NCBI GenBank assembly: GCA_032622095.1
Contig: CP136063.1
Location: 151,149,379-151,213,378 of the forward strand
Direction: 5' to 3'
From: Siphonodentalium dalli
Taxonomy: Eukaryota > Mollusca > Scaphopoda > Gadilida > Siphonodentaliidae
Length of the DNA: 64,000 bases
The position numbers and the translations under genes were made by a program. Positions 57,380 through 64,000 of this stretch are shown here, one piece after another. The notes under the pieces are model-generated. The model was given only the letters and a program-made list of their open reading frames with translations. It ran no database searches and was not told the DNA's origin. The first letter of the stretch is position 1; each line of letters opens with the position of its first letter.

Positions 57380-58020
57380 ACACATGTTAATACCCCACAA
57401 TATGAGAGATATGTTTGAATTATGTAAAAATGTGATTTAAAAAAAAATAAAAACCAGTTTGTCACTATAGAGTTTGACAGGAAGTATTTGCAAAAAAAAC
57501 CCACTGCATTATCTAGATTATTATCCCAACTAGGGTCTACACTCGATCTACTATCTGAAATAATGAATGTTTGCGAGAAAATAAGTAAAACCTTTTTCAT
57601 TCCATATTTTAGTTTTTTAGTGCCCATTTTTAGAACTATTTTTTTGTTGTTTCAAGGGCCAAAACAACATAAATATTATTCAACCACATTTGCATTAATC
57701 TGACAGACATAAACACTCAATACTGTTTAATCTTTTCAGACATTATGTTTTTTATGGTGACTTCCTAAAAAATAGTTTTGCAAATGGCTACCAAAAAACT
57801 ATAAAATTAAATGAAGACTTTCTGATTTATTATCTTGCAGACAATCATGATTTCAGATAGTCAAACTGAGTGTAGACCCTAATATAATAAGATAGATAAT
57901 GCAGTGTGTTTTTGCAAATACATCCTGTTTAACATGGCAAATTGTTTTTTTTTTAAACCACTTTTTTTTACATAATTCAAACACACTAGTATCTCTCATA
58001 TTGTGAGGGTAAACATGTGT
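57380..58020. mobile_element. Foldback element, 641 bp, arms about 190 bp
   Basis: ACACATGTT...CACAATATGAGAGATA at the left and its reverse at 57985-58020 begin long imperfect inverted arms (for example 'actgcattatctagattatta' near 57505 mirrored near 57885). The central stretch of about 240 bp is unique. The plus ORF of 71 codons and minus ORF of 87 codons inside are incidental. It is in TM6SF intron 3. Confidence 0.78.
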
Positions 58021-59942
58021 TGTGTACTATATATTTCAAAATTTAATATGACCTGACATAATGAATAAGAGAAAAGTTCAACAGTTGTAGTGCAAGAGTT
58101 GTAGTGCATGGTGGCTCTGTATTGAAGGAGTATCTCATAAATCGTCCAACACTAGAATATTAAGCTGGATAACTCCCTTTTTGCTAATATTGGACAGGTG
58201 TGCATTGACATGGTTTGCATTTTCCATTATAGAATTATCATTCTTTGTTTATTATACTTCCATATTTTAATATGGTAGTATATTGTTATTCAAATTTTCT
58301 TTTTCTTTTTCATTATTTATGCTTCTTCTTAATATATTTTGTAACCCTTATATCAGAAAGTTAAAAAGATAAATTATTGAAATTTGGTAGGTATATGCAC
58401 CTTGCCAAGTTACAACTGAATGAAACATTTAGGTTTATGTCCTAACTTGCTTTCCAGAGTTATGGCCCTTAATAAAAAAAATTGGAAAAAGTTTGTGGCC
58501 AGATCTTCTCCTATATGAAGTCAAGCAGCGGAATTCGGTTCTCATAATCGTGTTAACTAACGAAAGGGTACGAATCGGGGAAATTTTCACAAAGGTCCGA
58601 AAACAATTTGTTAACCTGGGGAGGGGTGCAAAATTTGTCAATTTTTTTCTTGTCACCGATTCCAACCATTTTTACTGTAGTGTATCTATACGATGTACTG
58701 ATGCTACTTGTGAAAGAATTTTGTAAATCGGTTGAGAAATTTTCAAGTTATAACAAATCGAAAAATGTTCTAATAATGTCTATGTGTAGAAAGTGCTTGT
58801 GCCCAGAACTTCTCCTAGACGAAGCGCAACAGCAGGTTTTGGTCTATGTGAGCGTCCTAAACATAGACAGAAGACGAAACCAGGAAATTCTGACAAAGGT
58901 CCGCTGAAACCTAACACCATTAACCAACTGTTAACAAAGAAATTGTCTATTCAAAGTGCAATACACAAACTATGAATGAATGTTGTACATGCTCACATCT
59001 CATTCAACAAACTAGCCGTGTCAAAGACGCGGCTGTACCTTTTATCATGTCTCATGCAAATACTGATTCATAAATTTCCCGTTATGCTACACACGAAACG
59101 GAGTCGACTTTTGGGAAAACCAGAGTCCAAAAGGGTCCAAATCAACCTGTTCCAGAAAATTTCCGCTCATATATATATAATATATTTATATGTACCCCTC
59201 CTTCATTCGGCTACTCGATCTCCCTGCGGATGGAACCTTGCTCCGATTCCAACAATCATTACCAGAGTCGGATATCGGTATGACTACACATGGCTTGCAG
59301 TTCTCAATTAATTGAAACTATTTTGCATCCGTTCACGTATACCCGTAAACCATTTTAATATATTATATATTTAAATTGAATGAATGGGAGTCAGCGTATC
59401 CCGTCCGACACCCCAACCTTGCCACCCCTAAGTCGCTAACTTTGGTATCATAATTTCGGAGTGGAACTATCTACGGTGTTGTATTGTGTTTCCCATTTAG
59501 TATATAGCTTAAGTTCGTTTCTAGTATGTTCTATTCAGATATCTGTCTCCTTATCATCTGTATGATAACATAAAGTGTTATATATTGCGAAGAGCCAATA
59601 ACGTCATGACACGTTCGTGGGCTAATCGGGAAATATACACAAATATGCACTGAAATATGTGCAGACTGATTCACCATCTTCGTGTATACAAGAATATGAA
59701 TCACACCAAAATTAAGCAAATTGTGTATGGAATGTGTAGGTATAAGCTGCCATGTATATATCATTCCCAAAATGATACCATATCATGACAATCTATTAGT
59801 TAAAATAAAACACCTTAAACTGTTGGGAACATCGCGATATAGGCAAGCGAGCAAAGAGAGTTTAATGTCATCATACCATACGCTATTTCGCTTCTCGCTG
59901 TTGCGAAATGGGTGGTCGTTCAATGTAGCATAATAATGTTTA
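58021..59942. repeat. No gene; weak two-unit repeat
   Basis: 'ccagatcttctcctatatgaagt...gaaattttcacaaaggtccg' (58500-58600) is echoed at 58803-58905 ('ccagaacttctcctagacgaagc...aaattctgacaaaggtccg'). The remainder is unassigned AT-rich sequence. Confidence 0.5.
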
Positions 59943-61212
59943 CACCTTCAGCAAGCTCTGGTATTATTCCTCGATAATCCCCATGTCCCCTCATTATATT
60001 TCCAACGAGCCTCATTGCAGTTTTTCTGGGCTACCAAAACGGAACCCCTCCCCCGCAGTCTCATGTACGCCCCCAAAAAATTAGGGGGCGCTGATATTGT
60101 CCATCTACCGACTAAGTTTCATTCTTATTATCTCCGTCATGTTCAGAGGTTGCTTACCAGCCCAGATGTACGTTGGTCTGTGTTTGCCATTTACTGGATC
60201 GGTCTTTCAATTCGCCAGTACCAGCCCCTTTTTGCTTCCCACAACACGGCGCATTGTGATCCCCTACATATTCCCCTATTTTACCGCCGTTGTTTAGAGT
60301 CCATCAAAACTTTCGAAAAACACTCCCCCACCCTCCCGCTGACACAACTTACTTTAAAAGAGTTTTACACTTGACTTTTATCAGACGTCATTTCCCCCCC
60401 TAAACTCCGTCTGATTTACCCCAAAATGCCCCTTCATATTATTTGGGCCAATTTACACAATTCAACCATGGATCCCCAGATTCGTGGGATCCTTTATCGA
60501 TTAATATATGGAGTTCTCCCGACCCGGGACAGAATAGCCAAATTTTACGCCAAATTTTACATGCATCACTTTTAATTGTTTTTATCGCTTGGTACTTTAT
60601 ACGGCTGGTCCGCATATACAGTAATGCCCTAATTAATCGACTCCTTTAACCACAGCAGAATTATGGGTAACTTTTCAGGATTTAGTCGGAAATATGGCTT
60701 GTTGCCATTCATCGGAAAGCTCTCGGGGTTACCCATAATTCTGCTGTGGTTAAAGGAGTCGATTAATTAGGGCATCACTGTACCTCGCTTTTACCCTTTT
60801 CCTTCATATTGACTTTGGTTAAATTTATTACGTTCTGCCATTCGAACTTTTCCGTAGAGTTATCCCTCCTGCGTCGCAGGGCACTAAATGTCTCTGGGAC
60901 ATAGGATAGGTAACTCTATATTGTATGTTTTGTCCTTATCTTCGTGGGGAGTTGGGTGGGTAATGATTTCCCCCAACTCTTTTTTGGTTTTAAACCCCCG
61001 CTCCTAACCTGTGATACCGCAGACTCGTCTGTTTTTAATCGGAGCGGGGGCATATACGGTGCTGGCAGTTAGCCAGCCTTCTATTTATTTCATTATGTCA
61101 AAGTATCACTCTGTATCTGACTTTATTTCAGCGTTCTCTTTTGTAAAACATATATTATTTCTTTTTATCTGAATAAACATTTAAAAAAAATAAAAAATAA
61201 TAATAATAATTA
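59943..61212 (+). pseudogene. L1/Tx1-like LINE, 5'-truncated 3' end
   Basis: An open stretch to TGA at 60372-60374 gives LQQALVLFLDN, SLQFFWATKTEPLPRS, MYAPKKLGGADIVHLP, HVQRLLTSPDVRW. After that stop the sequence continues IIWANLHNSTMDPQIRGILY and GVLPTRDRIAKF. The 'fiW....r...l..pk..GGl.lpd...y..A.ql' order is the post-RT region of L1/Tx1-type ORF2. The 3' end is AATAAA at about 61171 with an A-rich tail and (AAT)n. A MITE at 60619-60780 interrupts the 3' part. A 13-bp sequence GTCGTTCAATGTA (59921-59933) occurs inverted just after the tail. Confidence 0.7.
60619..60780. mobile_element. Palindromic MITE, copy 2 (TA target)
   Basis: The ends CAGTAATGCCC and GGGCATCACTG are flanked by TA (60617-60618 and 60781-60782). 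The arms of about 65 bp hold 'accacagcagaattatgggtaa' in both orientations. The left arm matches 38400-38562 closely; the loop differs. Confidence 0.9.
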
Positions 61213-62650
61213 CATTGAACGACATATATAAGTATGTTTGTGTGTGAATAACGATTGTTAACTTGGTATTATGCATGACTGTGAAGACTTGCAATAACAT
61301 ATTAAATAGTAAAATACGCGCATTTATATCCGTATATTCCCAAGAATATCCGTCTATTTTACAAGCTCGACATGCTATATTTGTTTATGGTATACTACTG
61401 TTTCAACACATCGGCTATTTATCATTTTGCTGGTGAGAAGCCGTATGTTCAGTTTGGTGCTATTTATGTGCACAGAAAAGGTACCATTACTCGGGAAAGC
61501 AACATACTGAAATGCATATCATGTTACGTTCTCACACAATGCAGTTATCCCAAATCCGCGCTCTTTAAAATAGGATTGGCTGCATGGCTGGCCTACTTCT
61601 AATGGCACAGTGTGTTACGTACCTATCCGACTAAGTCACTTTAAACCCAAAATGTATACAAAATTCATACAAGCTGTGGAAAGGTTCGCGATCTTGGACA
61701 GTCAGTACAATCGGTATAAACGTTTGTAATGACATAACGTGTCTTGACAGCATTACCTGTTTAAATGCTATATTGATATGTTTCTGAATTATATTTAATG
61801 CTTGATTCCTGATACACATATATAGTGACATTTCAGTGATCTTTCTGGAACGTTCCCGAGCATGATAGACCTTCAAATAAAACATATTCGCCTTTGTCCC
61901 ATTCTGGTGATTTGGGCTCGTTTTTAGTATGTTACTAATTTTATAATAAGACGTAATTAAGACATGTGTTATCAGTTGTGTGAGTGATTGCCATTCGCGC
62001 ATAATTATTTCATAGATAAATATATCCGCTGCACATAGAAATAACCGTCACTGATATTACTGGCCTTTGAAATCACTGACCCGACAAACTGATAAACCAA
62101 CACTTGGCAAATTACAGATCGGCATTGAATCAAAACTTCGCACTTCAGTGTTGGACAGACTATAACTATCCGTATCTTTCACGAGAATATAACATTCAAT
62201 TGCAGATATACTTTTTAACATCTCAAGTCTTTTAGTTGGAATATAGGTACAAGAGATAGACACATGCGTGTATAGGGAACCCGCGCATGTTCTTTATTTC
62301 CGTTGCCAATTATAAAAATATATATATTGTACACATGTGTGTATTTATACTAATAAAACCAATTGGGTGTGTTCATTTGTTTGTCGGTCTGACCTGCTAT
62401 TGGCGACCAACCGGTTGGATCATGACAAACGAAAATTGGTACACATGGTAGATTGTCACGTGGAGTGTCATCGGACAGGTACAACTGACGTCATGTGATT
62501 TAAATTGAAATTCATGAATTATTTAATAACATCTTTACATCTATATCTATATTTGCGAATGTCTGTCTGTCTGCCTGTGTTTTATAAAAAAAATGACATG
62601 GGACCATCTAGTAGGGGTCTACTAGGGGTATCTTTTTACGAGAAATATAA
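61213..62650. other. No gene recognised
   Basis: The longest frame (123 codons, minus, 61631-62002) shows no recognisable domain. No strong repeat is visible. Confidence 0.45.
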
Positions 62651-63420
62651 TGGTGGGGATTAGAATTTTCTAAAGTGACGCCGTTGCTGTCAGGGGCAGG
62701 AAATATGGAGGGGCAGATTTTTTGTCGCCGATTACCACGAAACTTATAATATAATAATCACCTCCATAATATGAAGAATCTAATGGTGTGGTTTAAATAT
62801 GTCAAAAGTGTCATCGTTCGAGTCAGGGATGCACAGAAGGGGGAGGGGCACCAACATTGATAAACTAATTTTAGCGCCGATTTACACCAAATTGATATAC
62901 ATGTATATTCTTCTTCGTGAAATCTAGTTGTGCGATTAGAAGAGCCTAACTTTAGTGTCGTTTGGATGAGAAATTGGGGGTGGGCACCAAATTTGCCACC
63001 ACATTTATACAAACTCATCCCCATGAGGAGTCTAATTGTGTGGCTTAATTTTGTTTCAAAAGGTTGCCTCATTTGCGACAGTGTGCACTGAAAGGGAGAG
63101 GGGCACCAACATTGATACACAATATTTTCAGCCCCAGTTTCTACCAAATTGATACACATTCTTATCCATGATATGATAAATCTAATCGTGTGCTTTAAAG
63201 ACATCATATTGGTGAGAGATTGTGGGGAGGGGTCGAAACCAAATTTGATAATTTGTTTAGATGCTGATTAGCACCAAACTTATAAATAATCATCTGCATA
63301 ATATCAGGAATGTAATTGTGTGGTTTAAGAATGTCACAAGTGGGTCATTCGACTTAGTGGTGTCTAGAGGTGAGAGGGACACACACAAATGGTGTGTATT
63401 ATTTTCTTCAAAAGTAGCCT
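62651..63420. repeat. Five imperfect tandem units of about 150 bp
   Basis: Units share 'gggcaccaa(c/a)(a/t)ttg', 'gccgattt(a/c)caccaaa(t/c)t(g/t)at' and 'taat(c/g/t)gtgtggttta'. The 149-codon minus ORF lies across this array and repeats the same peptide phrases, so it is not treated as a gene. Confidence 0.6.
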
Positions 63421-64000
63421 CATTCGTGGTTTTTTTATTTTTGCGAAATAATGTGTTTATGATGTTTATTTATCATAATATAAGGTCTGATGAATACATG
63501 GTGGTAACTAAATAAATACTTCAATAGTTGTGGAATGGAACAATCGTTATAAACAAAATTACAATCGAAAAGGTGAGCCACTATTTATATTCCATGAATT
63601 TTTAAAGTTATAGATAGAGTTAGAATTATGGTAGTTATGGTTACGGCTAGAGCAAGGTTATGCTTGTAGAAAACATTTAGCCTTGAAACATGGTACGGGT
63701 TGACGATAGGTAATGTTATTAAGGTTTGGGTTACATGTCGAGTTATCTGTGACTAAAATATACTCCCAGCACTAATTCAGGGCGCCTGGGTGTGAACCGC
63801 ACTGGCTTTATACCATACAGTGACTCCAGCATACAACCAGTAATTAATTAGCTCTCCATATTCCTTTCATATCTCAGCCTGTGGGAGCATTGGCAGGGCA
63901 CCCTGGCAAATTAATCACCGTTTATTATTCGATGTATAAAATGTTAAATTGTATTGTTATTTTTAAAGGAAAAACAGAATTGCAATTAGCCAATAAAACG
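63421..64000. other. No gene recognised
   Basis: AT-rich sequence to the end of the window. No TM6SF exon 4 was found. Confidence 0.45.

Noticed and set aside
58976-59311. 111-codon plus ORF in TM6SF intron 3 as TM6SF exon 4
   Set aside because: The residues do not match the expected continuation after the ...GSVV segment, and no phase-1 acceptor with matching sequence is present.
61372-61602. 76-codon ORF with hydrophobic start as a TM6SF exon or membrane protein
   Set aside because: There is no TM6SF motif and no suitable splice borders. The composition is consistent with AT-rich non-coding DNA.
62758-63207. 149-codon minus ORF
   Set aside because: It spans imperfect tandem units, and the peptide repeats with the unit (for example QCWCPSPF appears twice).

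Overview
The window looks like animal nuclear DNA, most likely from a lophotrochozoan and probably a bivalve mollusc. It is AT-rich, has spliced exons with GT/AG borders, and is filled with layered transposable elements. The organism call is an inference from the repeat style (hairpin-headed elements with internal tandem units of about 155-165 bp); no sequence search was possible.

Only one host gene is recognised with confidence: the 5' part of a TM6SF-family (transmembrane 6 superfamily, EXPERA-domain) gene on the + strand. Its three exons are at 37926-38127, 45132-45333 and 57132-57214. They join in compatible phases (1, then 2, then 1) and encode about the first 162 residues. Intron 1 is about 7.0 kb, intron 2 about 11.8 kb, and the remaining exons lie beyond the window. 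A weak, unidentified minus-strand exon candidate (33651-33782) and a 58-codon ORF (34312-34488) lie upstream.

Layout. 1-7.8 kb: a nearly full-length but mutated non-LTR retrotransposon (ORF1 with coiled coil and SGNH/GDSL-like domain; ORF2 with endonuclease, reverse transcriptase and a C-terminal CCHC motif) nested in a Harbinger-like TIR element. 7.8-17 kb: hairpins, degenerate repeats and a second, uninterrupted copy of that TIR element (11316-12872). 17-27.9 kb: hairpin-headed elements that carry long arrays of two unit types (155 and 165 bp), plus an endonuclease fragment. 27.9-31.7 kb: short tandem families, a tRNA-like SINE with perfect target duplication, and a LINE 3' fragment. 31.7-37.9 kb: mostly unassigned, with a 1.37 kb TIR element. 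37.9-57.2 kb: the TM6SF exons and introns. Intron 2 contains a minus-strand LINE reverse transcriptase split by two hairpin-headed elements, an inverted duplication of about 4.9 kb, and a 1.5 kb TIR element whose empty site survives in the other palindrome arm. 57.2-64 kb: a foldback element, an L1/Tx1-like LINE 3' end carrying a TA-flanked MITE, and low-grade tandem repeats.

The most interesting system is the hairpin-headed family (AGCTCAAC...CTTTCATT) and its relative (AGCTCACC...GTCTTGTT). Both have a 5' hairpin, subterminal inverted repeats and a 3' hairpin with a one-base loop, and both inserted at ATTTTT tracts inside the same LINE reverse transcriptase frame. That frame fixes their ends independently of repeat alignment. 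The layout resembles non-autonomous Helentron-type rolling-circle elements, but here the body has become a satellite array of 1 to about 27 units.
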